From Bacteroidota bacterium (GTDB lineage Bacteria; Bacteroidota; Bacteroidia; Flavobacteriales; Flavobacteriaceae): DNA of 64,000 nt. The notes below the pieces were generated by a model, which was given only the letters and a program-made list of their open reading frames with translations, was not told the DNA's origin and searched no databases. Every line of letters begins with the position of its first letter. The stretch's first letter is position 1. Position numbers and translations under genes: made by a program. Below, in pieces: positions 1-6,874 of the stretch. The stretch lies in the NCBI GenBank assembly GCA_023386585.1, contig JAEWJM010000030.1, forward strand, positions 100,531-164,530, given 5' to 3'.

Positions 1-2
1 GA

Positions 3-278
3 CTGATACAATTCATTAACGGTCAAATGAAGCAAAATTCGCTGCCATTGGATCCGATTTATACGGGAAAGATGCTTTTTGGCGTTATGGACCTGATCAG
101 CACCGGTTATTTTCGCGAAGGTTCAATGATTCTTGCAATTCATACCGGCGGTCTTCAGGGTATTGAAGGAATTAACAGGCAGCTTCAGATTAAAAACCTA
201 CCCATAATTGAAATAAATGATAAAGAAAATTTTCCTGCTGGTCCTTGCGATGATCGCACTCAGCTGTTCAAGCAGTAA
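3..278 (+). CDS. ACC deaminase / D-cysteine desulfhydrase-like PLP enzyme, 3' end only
   Basis: The reading frame is open from the left edge, so only about the last 91 residues are present. The segment with YTGKMLFGVMDL followed by ILAIHTGGLQG is the C-terminal signature of the 1-aminocyclopropane-1-carboxylate deaminase / D-cysteine desulfhydrase family (fold type II PLP enzymes); the PLP lysine lies outside the window. In the family as I know it the protein ends soon after the HTGGLQG motif. Here the frame continues about 35 residues further and overlaps the start of the next gene by 62 nt, so the tail of this protein is written in DNA that also encodes the neighbour's lipoprotein signal peptide. 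This looks like loss of an earlier stop codon. Whether the substrate is ACC or D-cysteine cannot be told from the tail. Confidence 0.72.
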   Translation: MIQFINGQMKQNSLPLDPIYTGKMLFGVMDLISTGYFREGSMILAIHTGGLQGIEGINRQLQIKNLPIIEINDKENFPAGPCDDRTQLFKQ

Positions 279-1164
279 ACCTGTCGCCCGTAACGGTACT
301 TATCGAAAACCATCAACTGCGGTTGCCAGAAACGTTAAAAAACCTGTCACCAGAAAGCCTGTAGCAAGCAGATCGGGTGCAAGAAAGCCGCAAACTTCTT
401 CAACCAGCGAAATCAGGCGCGAGTATGAACAGGCGAAGGAAGCAGACAAATCAACCTCTTCTGAAACTGTCTATTCAAAGTCGGAAATTCTCGCTGCCAC
501 AACACGCGTTAAGGTAACAACCGCAATGGTTTACGATTACATTGATCAATTCAAGGATATTGCGAAAAGCAATATGCTCCGGTACGGAATTCCCGCAAGC
601 ATCACCCTGGGGCAGGGAATATTGGAATCTGGCGCAGGAACTGGTCCGCTGAGCGCCTTGGCCAACAATCATTTCGGTATAAAGTGCCATAAAGAATGGA
701 CTGGCCCGTCAGTCAGCTATGACGATGATGAGGAACAGGAATGTTTCAGGAAATATGCGCAGGCTTCTGAATCGTATCAGGATCATTCACTATTCTTAAC
801 AAGCCGTAATCGCTATGCGGATTTATTTACGTTAGACAAAGACGATTATAAAGCGTGGGCGAAAGGCCTAAAAAGCGCCGGGTACGCAACCGATCCAAAA
901 TATCCTGAGAAACTGATCGGTCTCATCGAGCGGTACCAACTTTACAAATACGACTCTGAAGTTCTTGGTCGCGATTATGTGCCGGTAAACGTGCCGGAAA
1001 ACAAGGCGATCGCGTCTGTCGAGGATGAAACGTACCAGGTCACCCAAGGCGATACGCTGTACTCCATATCAAAAAGGTTCAACCTGAGCGTTGATGAGCT
1101 CCGTAGGAAGAACAACATCACCGACAATGCCATTTCGATTGGTCAAAATCTCAAAGTAAAATAA
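217..1164 (+). CDS. Lipoprotein glucosaminidase with C-terminal LysM domain
   Basis: 315 residues. The N-terminus MIKKIFLLVLAMIALSC is a lipoprotein signal peptide with the lipidated cysteine at 17, which supports the ATG at 217 although it lies inside the preceding gene. A basic Ser/Thr/Arg-rich linker (about 18-95) leads to a glucosaminidase domain (GH73-type, about 110-250) with the likely catalytic glutamate in GQGILESGAG and the typical ANNHFGIKCH segment. A single LysM domain closes the protein (about 272-315, YQVTQGDTLYSISKRF). It should cut N-acetylglucosaminyl bonds in peptidoglycan from the periplasmic face of a membrane, with LysM holding the glycan strand. It is transcriptionally coupled to hemL, sharing one base in TAATG; the two functions have no evident link. 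Confidence 0.9.
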   Translation: MIKKIFLLVLAMIALSCSSSKPVARNGTYRKPSTAVARNVKKPVTRKPVASRSGARKPQTSSTSEIRREYEQAKEADKSTSSETVYSKSEILAATTRVKVTTAMVYDYIDQFKDIAKSNMLRYGIPASITLGQGILESGAGTGPLSALANNHFGIKCHKEWTGPSVSYDDDEEQECFRKYAQASESYQDHSLFLTSRNRYADLFTLDKDDYKAWAKGLKSAGYATDPKYPEKLIGLIERYQLYKYDSEVLGRDYVPVNVPENKAIASVEDETYQVTQGDTLYSISKRFNLSVDELRRKNNITDNAISIGQNLKVK

Positions 1165-2450
1165 TGCGATACGAAAGAAGCAGCAGGCTTTTCGCTGAGG
1201 CTGTTAAAGTAATTCCGGGCGGAGTCAACTCGCCAGTGCGCGCTTTTAAATCGGTTGGCGGAACTCCCGTTTTTGCGAAAAGCGCGAAAGGCGCTTATAT
1301 TTTTGATGAGGATGGAAACCGTTATATCGACTACATCAACTCCTGGGGACCGATGATCCTCGGCCATGCGTATGATCCGGTTGTAGATGCTGTGATCGAA
1401 CGCGCGAAGGCGGGAACTTCGTTCGGTATGCCAACGGCACTCGAAACGGAAATCGCTGCGCTAGCCGTCAGCATGGTGCCCAATATTGATAAGATACGAT
1501 TCGTGAATTCGGGTACCGAAGCGTGCATGAGTGCGATAAGGCTTGCGCGCGGCTTTACAGGGAAAGATAAGATTATCAAATTTGCGGGATGCTATCATGG
1601 CCACTCCGATGCTTTTCTGATACAGGCCGGAAGCGGAGCGATGACTTTCGGTGTGCCTAACAGTCCAGGTGTTACTCAGGGAACCGCCAAAGACACGCTA
1701 TTGGCCAGATATAATGATCTGGAGAATGTACGTCAGATTATATCGGAAAATCAAAATACAATAGCGGCCATAATTATCGAACCAGTAGCCGGAAATATGG
1801 GTTGTGTTCCGCCAGCGGAAGGATTTCTTGCGGGTCTTCGGCAGCTTTGCGATGCCCACAACATACTGCTGATCTTTGATGAGGTTATGACCGGCTTTAG
1901 GCTGGCTAAAGGTGGAGCGCAACAGCTTTTCGATATTAAAGCCGATATTGTCGCTTTTGGAAAAGTGATTGGCGGTGGATTGCCGGTTGGCGCTTTTGCC
2001 GGTCGCAATGAAATTATGGATTACTTGGCGCCTTCAGGCCCTGTTTACCAGGCCGGGACACTTTCCGGCAATCCGCTTGCGATGGCGGCCGGACTTGCCA
2101 TGCTGCAGGCGTTGAATTCCGATGCGGAAATCTATACGAGGCTGGACGAAAAAACCGCTTATCTTGAGCGCGGGATTGCTGATGCGTTGAGCGGACATAA
2201 ACTCGATTTTACGATTAACCGTGTCGGCTCAATGATTTCGGTGCACTTCGATTCTGCTCCGGTGATCGATCTTGCGAGTGCGTCGAAAGGCGACAATGAA
2301 ACGTTCCGCAAATTTTTCCACGGACTTCTTGATGAAGGGATCTACATCGCGCCTTCGGCTTATGAAACGTGGTTTATCGCAGATGCACTAAGCTACGCAG
2401 ATCTTGATAAAACAATAGTCGCGGTCAGTAAAGTTGGTGCAACATTATAA
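1164..2450 (+). CDS. hemL: Glutamate-1-semialdehyde 2,1-aminomutase (HemL)
   Basis: 428 residues, the usual length for the family. HemL converts glutamate-1-semialdehyde to 5-aminolevulinate, the second step of the C5 route to haem and other tetrapyrroles, in the cytoplasm. The N-terminal PGGVNSPVRAF motif, the NSGTEACMSAIRLAR segment that contacts PLP phosphate, the FDEVMTGFR motif and the lysine of FGKVIGGGLPVGAF (PLP Schiff base) are all present in order. The ATG overlaps the stop of the upstream glucosaminidase gene by one base, so translational coupling is likely. A hairpin terminator follows directly. Confidence 0.97.
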   Translation: MRYERSSRLFAEAVKVIPGGVNSPVRAFKSVGGTPVFAKSAKGAYIFDEDGNRYIDYINSWGPMILGHAYDPVVDAVIERAKAGTSFGMPTALETEIAALAVSMVPNIDKIRFVNSGTEACMSAIRLARGFTGKDKIIKFAGCYHGHSDAFLIQAGSGAMTFGVPNSPGVTQGTAKDTLLARYNDLENVRQIISENQNTIAAIIIEPVAGNMGCVPPAEGFLAGLRQLCDAHNILLIFDEVMTGFRLAKGGAQQLFDIKADIVAFGKVIGGGLPVGAFAGRNEIMDYLAPSGPVYQAGTLSGNPLAMAAGLAMLQALNSDAEIYTRLDEKTAYLERGIADALSGHKLDFTINRVGSMISVHFDSAPVIDLASASKGDNETFRKFFHGLLDEGIYIAPSAYETWFIADALSYADLDKTIVAVSKVGATL

Positions 2451-2453
2451 AAA

Positions 2454-2486
2454 AAAGAGCTTTCGGAATGAAAGCTCTTTTGATTT
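2454..2486. terminator. Rho-independent terminator after hemL, probably bidirectional
   Basis: Ten-base stem AAAGAGCTTT (2454-2463) and AAAGCTCTTT (2471-2480) around a 7-base loop, followed by a T-rich run, with an A-run on the other side. It sits between the converging ends of hemL and the minus-strand gene ending at 2500, so it can serve both. Confidence 0.85.
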
Positions 2487-2499
2487 TTGATCTTGTTTA

Positions 2500-2856
2500 T
2501 TATTTCTTATCCTTCGGACCTTTTACAGGGGCGCCTGTCAGTGACGAAAAGACTTCAGGATTTTGCTCTAGCTTACGAAGTTGCTCCGGTGTCAATGAAG
2601 CCCTGATTTTTTCTTCAGTTATTCTTGACATTTCCGCTTTTCTTTGATCGCTCATTTTCGGATCGCTTAATGTCTGGTGTTTCAGGACGAACAGTGTAAT
2701 GAACTCATCGCTTTGCGTTCCTTTCAGACCGAGAAATTCTGCCATTCTCGCGGCATCAATTTTTGCAGCCTCTTCAGGGTTAGGCTTTCTATCCTGAGCG
2801 TTTGCCGTAAGTGCAAAGGCAAAAAACAGCGTTATCAGAGCAAGTAATTTTTTCAT
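2500..2856 (-). CDS. Small secreted protein of unknown function
   Basis: 118 residues. An N-terminal signal peptide (MKKLLALITLFFAFALTANAQ, cut near residue 20) sends it across the inner membrane. The mature part is charged and mostly helical by eye (repeated E/K/R with LTPEQLRKL), resembling the small LTxxQ-like or Spy-like helical periplasmic proteins that are common in Flavobacteriia, but the match is loose and I do not assign a function. It has its own consensus promoter upstream and shares a terminator with hemL. The next minus-strand gene upstream encodes a second secreted helical protein, also with a LTPEQ motif, so the two may be distant paralogues. Confidence 0.75.
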   Translation of the reverse strand: MKKLLALITLFFAFALTANAQDRKPNPEEAAKIDAARMAEFLGLKGTQSDEFITLFVLKHQTLSDPKMSDQRKAEMSRITEEKIRASLTPEQLRKLEQNPEVFSSLTGAPVKGPKDKK

Positions 2857-2886
2857 TTTGAGCTATTTTACTTTTTATAAGAACCT

Positions 2887-2916
2887 CAAAGCTAATAGAA
2901 TTTATGTTACGTGCAA
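2887..2916 (-). promoter_or_regulatory. Bacteroidota-type promoter for the gene at 2500-2856
   Basis: On the minus strand a TTG (2916-2914) is followed after exactly 19 bases by TAGCTTTG (2894-2887), matching the TTG-N19-TAnnTTTG consensus of the housekeeping sigma factor of this phylum. Predicted transcription start near 2883, giving a leader of about 27 nt. Confidence 0.65.
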
Positions 2917-2919
2917 AAT

Positions 2920-3381
2920 TTATTTTTTCACGTCAGCATTTTTTTCAGCCTTTACTTCGCGGTGCTCGTGTTTGCGTTCCATTTTGGCATGACGCCTTTC
3001 TCTTGTTGATTTCCACTTGTCGTATTGCTTGTCAGTAAGAATTTTTTTCATTTTGGCGTCGACTGCAATCTGCTGATCCATCATCTCGTTTTTCATTTTG
3101 AATCGCTCTTCGGCAGTTGGCTTAACATTGCTTTCCTTTTTGGATTTGCGCTCAGCCACCATCGCTTCGCGTTTTGCGTTTTGTTCCGAAATAATTTTGG
3201 AAACCTCTTTTTGTTGTGCGGCGTCCAAGCCAAGTTCAAGCGTCATTTTTTTGACCTGCAGCTGGTTTCGCTGTTCCGGAGTCAGTTTTTCGGTCTCTGC
3301 ACGTTTAGCGGCTCTTTGATTGTCCTGTGCAAATGTGGCCACGCCGGTGATCAGCATAATGGCCAAAATCAGTTTTTTCAT
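2920..3381 (-). CDS. Secreted charged helical protein, LTxxQ/Spy-like
   Basis: 153 residues with a signal peptide (MKKLILAIMLITGVATFAQ, cut near 18). The mature protein is almost entirely helical and highly charged, with LTPEQRNQLQVKKMTLELGLD and a second ILTDKQYDKWKS segment, the spacing seen in LTxxQ-motif proteins such as Spy/CpxP and in the short DUF4890-like proteins of Bacteroidota. The C-terminus is a Lys/Glu/His/Arg-rich tail. CpxP/Spy relatives act as periplasmic chaperones or stress sensors; that role is only inferred here. The gene is followed on the same strand by the small secreted protein at 2500-2856. Confidence 0.75.
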   Translation of the reverse strand: MKKLILAIMLITGVATFAQDNQRAAKRAETEKLTPEQRNQLQVKKMTLELGLDAAQQKEVSKIISEQNAKREAMVAERKSKKESNVKPTAEERFKMKNEMMDQQIAVDAKMKKILTDKQYDKWKSTRERRHAKMERKHEHREVKAEKNADVKK

Positions 3382-3466
3382 CTTTACGGTTTTTTAAATT
3401 TGGCCGTAAGACGTTGATGTTGGCGGCGGGTTTAACGGCCTTTGGAATTTGGCAGGAATTTAACGA

Positions 3467-5167
3467 TTAGCCAATCAGCTCGACTATTTTGATATCGCCA
3501 TCGACAACAACTTTAATGAGGCCGTTTTTCGAAAGCCCTTTCATTGCGGCGTCCCATTTTTTGCCACTCAATCCGCTTTGTGCTTTAAGAACATCGATTG
3601 CAAGAGATCTGGTCGATTGTAGCATTTCCGATATCAGGCGTTCGTCCTGAGTCAGTTCAACTGCTTTTTTCTCGGGGCGCATTTGCGGAAAGAAAAGCAC
3701 TTCCTGGATCGAAGCGTTGTTGGTAAGGAACATGACAAGGCGGTCCATTCCGATCCCAAGTCCCGACGTTGGCGGCATGCCATATTCAAGAGCGCGTAGA
3801 AAGTCGTAATCGATGAACTGAGTCGCTTCGTCATCGCCATTTTCAGAGAGCTTCAATTGATGCTCGAACCGTTCCTTCTGGTCAATCGGATCGTTGAGCT
3901 CGGAATAGGCATTCGCGATTTCTTTTCCACAAACCATCAGTTCAAACCGTTCGGTCAGCTCCGGATTTGTGCGGTGCTCTTTGCATAGAGGGCTCATTTC
4001 CTTTGGATAATCAGTGATGAATGTCGGTTGGATAAAATGGCCTTCGCATTTCGCCCCGAAGATCTCGTCGATAAGCTTTCCTTTTCCCATCGTCGAATCG
4101 ACCTGAATGCCCATTTTATTGGCGGCTTCTGCCAGTTCAGCTTCGGATTTCCCGGAGATATTGAATCCGGTGAATTTAATTATGGCATCGGTCATTGAGA
4201 TTCGCTGGTAAGGTGCTTTGAAATCGACACGGTGTTCGCCAAAAACGGCTTCCGTTGTTCCGTTGACCGCAATGGAGCAGTATTCGAGCAATTGTTCGGT
4301 GAACGACATCATCCAGTTGTAATCCTTGTAGGCAACATAGATTTCCATCGCCGTGAATTCCGGGTTGTGCGTCCGGTCCATTCCTTCGTTGCGGAAGTTT
4401 CGCGAGAATTCGTAAACGCCGTCAAAGCCTCCAACGATAAGCCTTTTAAGATAAAGCTCGTTGGCGATGCGCATGTAAAGCGGAATGTCGAGTGAATTGT
4501 GGTGCGTCACAAACGGCCTTGCAGCGGCGCCACCCGGAATTGGCTGAAGAACGGGAGTTTCAACTTCGAGGTAGCCGCGATCGTTGAAAAAGCTGCGCAT
4601 TGCATTGAAAAGCTTTGTCCGCTTTACAAATGTATCTTTTACGTGGTCGTTTACAGTCAGGTCAACATAACGGCGGCGGTAGCGTTGCTCGGCGTCGGCA
4701 AAAGCGTCGTGCACGGTTCCTTCGGCGTCGGTTTTCACGATCGGAAGCGGACGAAGCGCCTTGGCGAGTACGGTCAATTTGCTAACGTGGACAGAGATTT
4801 CGCCTACCTGGGTTTTGAACACTTTTCCGGTGATTCCGATGAAATCGCCAATGTCAAGTAATTTCTTGAAAACAACATTGTACATCACTTTTTCATCGTC
4901 GTCACTAATATCGTCACGGGAAATGTAAACCTGGATCCGTCCGGCAGAATCCTTGAGTTCGGCGAAAGACGCTTTTCCCATGATCCTGCGCGACATCATG
5001 CGTCCGGCAAGAGTGACCTCGCGTCCGTCGAAACTGTCAAAATCAGCTTGTATTTCGCTTGAGGTTGCGGTTACTTTATATTCTTCGGCAGGATAAGGGT
5101 CGATTCCGAGATTGCGAAGTTCGGCAAGAGCTTCCCTACGCAATATTTCCTGTTCTGATAGCGCCAT
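3467..5167 (-). CDS. lysS: Lysine-tRNA ligase, class II (LysS)
   Basis: 566 residues. It charges tRNA-Lys with lysine in the cytoplasm. The OB-fold anticodon-binding domain occupies about 30-150 (LAGRMMSRRIMGKASFAEL), followed by the class II catalytic core: motif 1 around FNDRGYLEVETPVLQ, motif 2 in FRNEGMDRTHNPEF and motif 3 in GLGIGMDRLVMFL, which ends at residue 481. The family core normally ends about 25 residues later; here about 60 extra residues follow, containing a helical LSGKKWDAAMKGLSKNGLI segment, an extension I associate with Bacteroidota LysS. The gene stands alone, diverging from lipB, with a TATCTTTG -7 box 21 bases upstream of its ATG. Confidence 0.97.
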   Translation of the reverse strand: MALSEQEILRREALAELRNLGIDPYPAEEYKVTATSSEIQADFDSFDGREVTLAGRMMSRRIMGKASFAELKDSAGRIQVYISRDDISDDDEKVMYNVVFKKLLDIGDFIGITGKVFKTQVGEISVHVSKLTVLAKALRPLPIVKTDAEGTVHDAFADAEQRYRRRYVDLTVNDHVKDTFVKRTKLFNAMRSFFNDRGYLEVETPVLQPIPGGAAARPFVTHHNSLDIPLYMRIANELYLKRLIVGGFDGVYEFSRNFRNEGMDRTHNPEFTAMEIYVAYKDYNWMMSFTEQLLEYCSIAVNGTTEAVFGEHRVDFKAPYQRISMTDAIIKFTGFNISGKSEAELAEAANKMGIQVDSTMGKGKLIDEIFGAKCEGHFIQPTFITDYPKEMSPLCKEHRTNPELTERFELMVCGKEIANAYSELNDPIDQKERFEHQLKLSENGDDEATQFIDYDFLRALEYGMPPTSGLGIGMDRLVMFLTNNASIQEVLFFPQMRPEKKAVELTQDERLISEMLQSTRSLAIDVLKAQSGLSGKKWDAAMKGLSKNGLIKVVVDGDIKIVELIG

Positions 5168-5187
5168 GATGGATGTTTTAAAGGCAG

Positions 5188-5195
5188 CAAAGATA
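5188..5195 (-). promoter_or_regulatory. -7 box of lysS
   Basis: TATCTTTG on the minus strand (5195-5188) matches TAnnTTTG. Predicted start near 5184 gives a leader of about 16 nt to the lysS ATG at 5167. No clear -33 TTG. Confidence 0.5.
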
Positions 5196-5249
5196 GCTAT
5201 ATTTTGAGGAAATGGAAATGGCTTTTAAGATGATGCGAGCGGCAAACGC

Positions 5250-5330
5250 TGATCGGCAGCCCCGATTGCAACGGCATCCTTTTGCGCAGCGAAAGATAGA
5301 GTGGAAAGCGGGACAATGCCGAACGGGAGC
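5250..5330 (+). repeat. Interspersed GATTGCAG element, copy A (diverged)
   Basis: This noncoding stretch between lysS and lipB contains GATTGCAACGGCATCCTTTT and, 24 bases later, GAGTGGAAAGCGGG. It aligns with the reverse complement of copy B (15474-15571) through the core GATTGCA(g/a)...ATCCTTTTGCGC...GCGGAAAGC, and more weakly with copy C (23291-23390). It begins close to the lysS promoter and ends just before the lipB -7 box. Confidence 0.6.
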
Positions 5331-5358
5331 GGGAACGCGAGCTCCTGAAAAACAATCG

Positions 5359-5366
5359 TACCTTTG
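5359..5366 (+). promoter_or_regulatory. -7 box of lipB, predicting a leaderless mRNA
   Basis: TACCTTTG matches TAnnTTTG and ends only 4 bases before the lipB ATG at 5371. With the usual distance the transcript would start at about 5370, so the start codon would be at the very 5' end. Confidence 0.5.
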
Positions 5367-5370
5367 TGGT

Positions 5371-6072
5371 ATGAATAAGAATGTAATCCTTCAGGATCTG
5401 GGCTTTTCCGATTATAAAACCACCTGGGAATATCAGGAGCAGCTTTTTTCGGAAATTGTTGCGCAAAAGGTGGCAAACCGAACTGCGGAAACGACTGTTG
5501 ACACGCCGAATTATTTTTTGTTTACTGAACATCCGCACGTTTATACCTTGGGGAAAAGTGGTGATCTGAGCAACCTGTTGCTCGATGAGAAACAGCTTCG
5601 GGAAAAGGGCGCGACTTTTTACAAGATTAACCGCGGAGGCGATATTACTTACCACGGGCCGGGACAATTGGTTGGCTATCCTATATTGGATTTGGAGAAT
5701 TTTTTTACCGACATCCATAAATATTTGCGCCTGTTGGAGGAAGTGATAATCCTTACTTTGGCAGAACACGGATTGAAGGGCGAGCGAAGCGCCGGAGAAA
5801 CGGGTGTGTGGCTCGATGTGGGAACTCCGTTTGCACGGAAGATTTGCGCAATGGGAGTGAGGGCGTCGCGATGGGTTACAATGCACGGTTTCGCTTTGAA
5901 CGTCAATACCGATCTTGGGTATTTTGATAATATTATTCCCTGTGGCATCCGCGGGAAGGCGGTGACTTCACTTCATGTTGAGCTGGGCGGTGCGGTTGAT
6001 GTTGAAAAGGTGAAGCGACAAATCGAAAAGCATTTTTCGGCAATTTTCGAAGCAACGCTTATTAAGGCATAG
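5371..6072 (+). CDS. lipB: Octanoyl-ACP:protein N-octanoyltransferase (LipB)
   Basis: 233 residues from the ATG at 5371. LipB moves octanoate from acyl carrier protein to the lipoyl domains of 2-oxoacid dehydrogenases and GcvH, the first step of lipoate assembly. Family hallmarks are present: FTEHPHVYTLGKS near the N-terminus, the RGGDITYHGPGQLVGYPI block with the catalytic-site histidine, and the KICAMGVRASRWVTMHGFALN block with the acyl-accepting cysteine and conserved lysine region (K-I-C), then DLGYFDNIIPCGI. The frame stays open upstream to 5212, but that stretch is repeat DNA and lies upstream of the promoter, so the first methionine of the family fold, MNKNVILQDLG, is used. Its end overlaps the convergent rnhB by 11 bases. 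Confidence 0.95.
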   Translation: MNKNVILQDLGFSDYKTTWEYQEQLFSEIVAQKVANRTAETTVDTPNYFLFTEHPHVYTLGKSGDLSNLLLDEKQLREKGATFYKINRGGDITYHGPGQLVGYPILDLENFFTDIHKYLRLLEEVIILTLAEHGLKGERSAGETGVWLDVGTPFARKICAMGVRASRWVTMHGFALNVNTDLGYFDNIIPCGIRGKAVTSLHVELGGAVDVEKVKRQIEKHFSAIFEATLIKA

Positions 6073-6676
6073 CGTCTTCAAATTCCATTTCCATTTGTTC
6101 GGGAAGCAGGCGGAATGTCATCCGGTGGTATTTTGTGACGCCGTACTTTTTGATGGCTTCGCGATGTTCGGGAGTTGGATATCCTTTGTTCTGTTTCCAG
6201 TTGTACATTGGAAATTCCTCATGCAGCATGCTCATGTATTCGTCACGATAGGTTTTGGCTAAAATCGATGCGGCTGCAATGCTCATGTACTTTCCGTCGC
6301 CTTGAATGATGCAGGTGTGCGGCAGGTCGTCGATCGCTTTGAAACGGTTCCCGTCTACAATTAGGTGTAATGGGCGAGTATGCAGTTTCTTTACGCTTTC
6401 CTGCATTGCGAGGATCGATGCGTTTAAAATGTTGATTTCATCGATTTTGCTGTGGTCGATATGGGTAACGGAGTAGCAGACAGCGCGTTTCTCGATTAGT
6501 ATTCGCAGTGCGTCACGGTCTTTTTCGGTGAGTTGTTTTGAGTCGTTAAGCAGTGCATGTCGGAATTTCGGCGGCAATATTACTGCTGCAGCGGTGACCG
6601 GGCCGGCAAGGCAACCTCTCCCGGCTTCGTCGGTTCCCGCTTCCGGATGCGATTTGGAGTAGTTGAGGCTTAACAC
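6062..6676 (-). CDS. rnhB: Ribonuclease HII (RnhB)
   Basis: 204 residues if the GTG at 6676 is used. RNase HII cuts RNA in RNA:DNA hybrids and removes single ribonucleotides from DNA. The signature GTDEAGRGCLAGPVTAAAVIL carries the first catalytic Asp-Glu pair; the later aspartates are in HLIVDGN and in SILAKTYRDEYM. A TTG start at 6694 would add six residues, but that TTG is itself the last three bases of the -7 box (6699-6692), so it should lie upstream of the transcript start; the GTG gives MVLSLNYSKSHPEAGTDEAG, close to the usual N-terminal length. The 3' end overlaps lipB tail to tail by 11 bases. Confidence 0.93.
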   Translation of the reverse strand: MLSLNYSKSHPEAGTDEAGRGCLAGPVTAAAVILPPKFRHALLNDSKQLTEKDRDALRILIEKRAVCYSVTHIDHSKIDEINILNASILAMQESVKKLHTRPLHLIVDGNRFKAIDDLPHTCIIQGDGKYMSIAAASILAKTYRDEYMSMLHEEFPMYNWKQNKGYPTPEHREAIKKYGVTKYHRMTFRLLPEQMEMEFEDAMP

Positions 6677-6691
6677 AAAATTAATTTTTGA

Positions 6692-6699
6692 CAAAAATA
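6692..6699 (-). promoter_or_regulatory. -7 box of rnhB
   Basis: TATTTTTG on the minus strand (6699-6692) matches TAnnTTTG; predicted start about 6688, 12 bases before the proposed GTG at 6676. It decides against the TTG start at 6694. Confidence 0.45.
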
Positions 6700-6736
6700 G
6701 AAAAAGCGCGCAACCTTTTAAAAGTTATTTCATCTT

Positions 6737-6754
6737 CGCTTCGGAAGCGCTTCC
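6737..6754. promoter_or_regulatory. Palindrome resembling a LacI-family operator, upstream of susC
   Basis: GGAAGCGCTTCC (6743-6754) is a perfect 12-base palindrome with a central CG, and it overlaps a second inverted repeat CGCTTC-G-GAAGCG (6737-6749). It lies about 120 bases before the SusC start in an otherwise AT-rich leader. LacI-family operators are typically palindromes with a central CpG; binding is inferred. The rest of 6695-6874 shows no consensus promoter that I can defend. Confidence 0.4.
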
Positions 6755-6874
6755 AATAGTGGGTTCTTCTGCACTTCTTTTAACAATATAAATACATATT
6801 ATTCCGAAGTAATATTTGTTTATTTAAGAATTAATTAGGAAGTTTGCGGAATAACTAACTCAAATAAATTTAAT

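Noticed and set aside
5212..5370. Upstream extension of lipB by 53 codons
   Set aside because: This stretch is an interspersed repeat and lies upstream of the TACCTTTG box; LipB family starts at MNKNVILQDLG.
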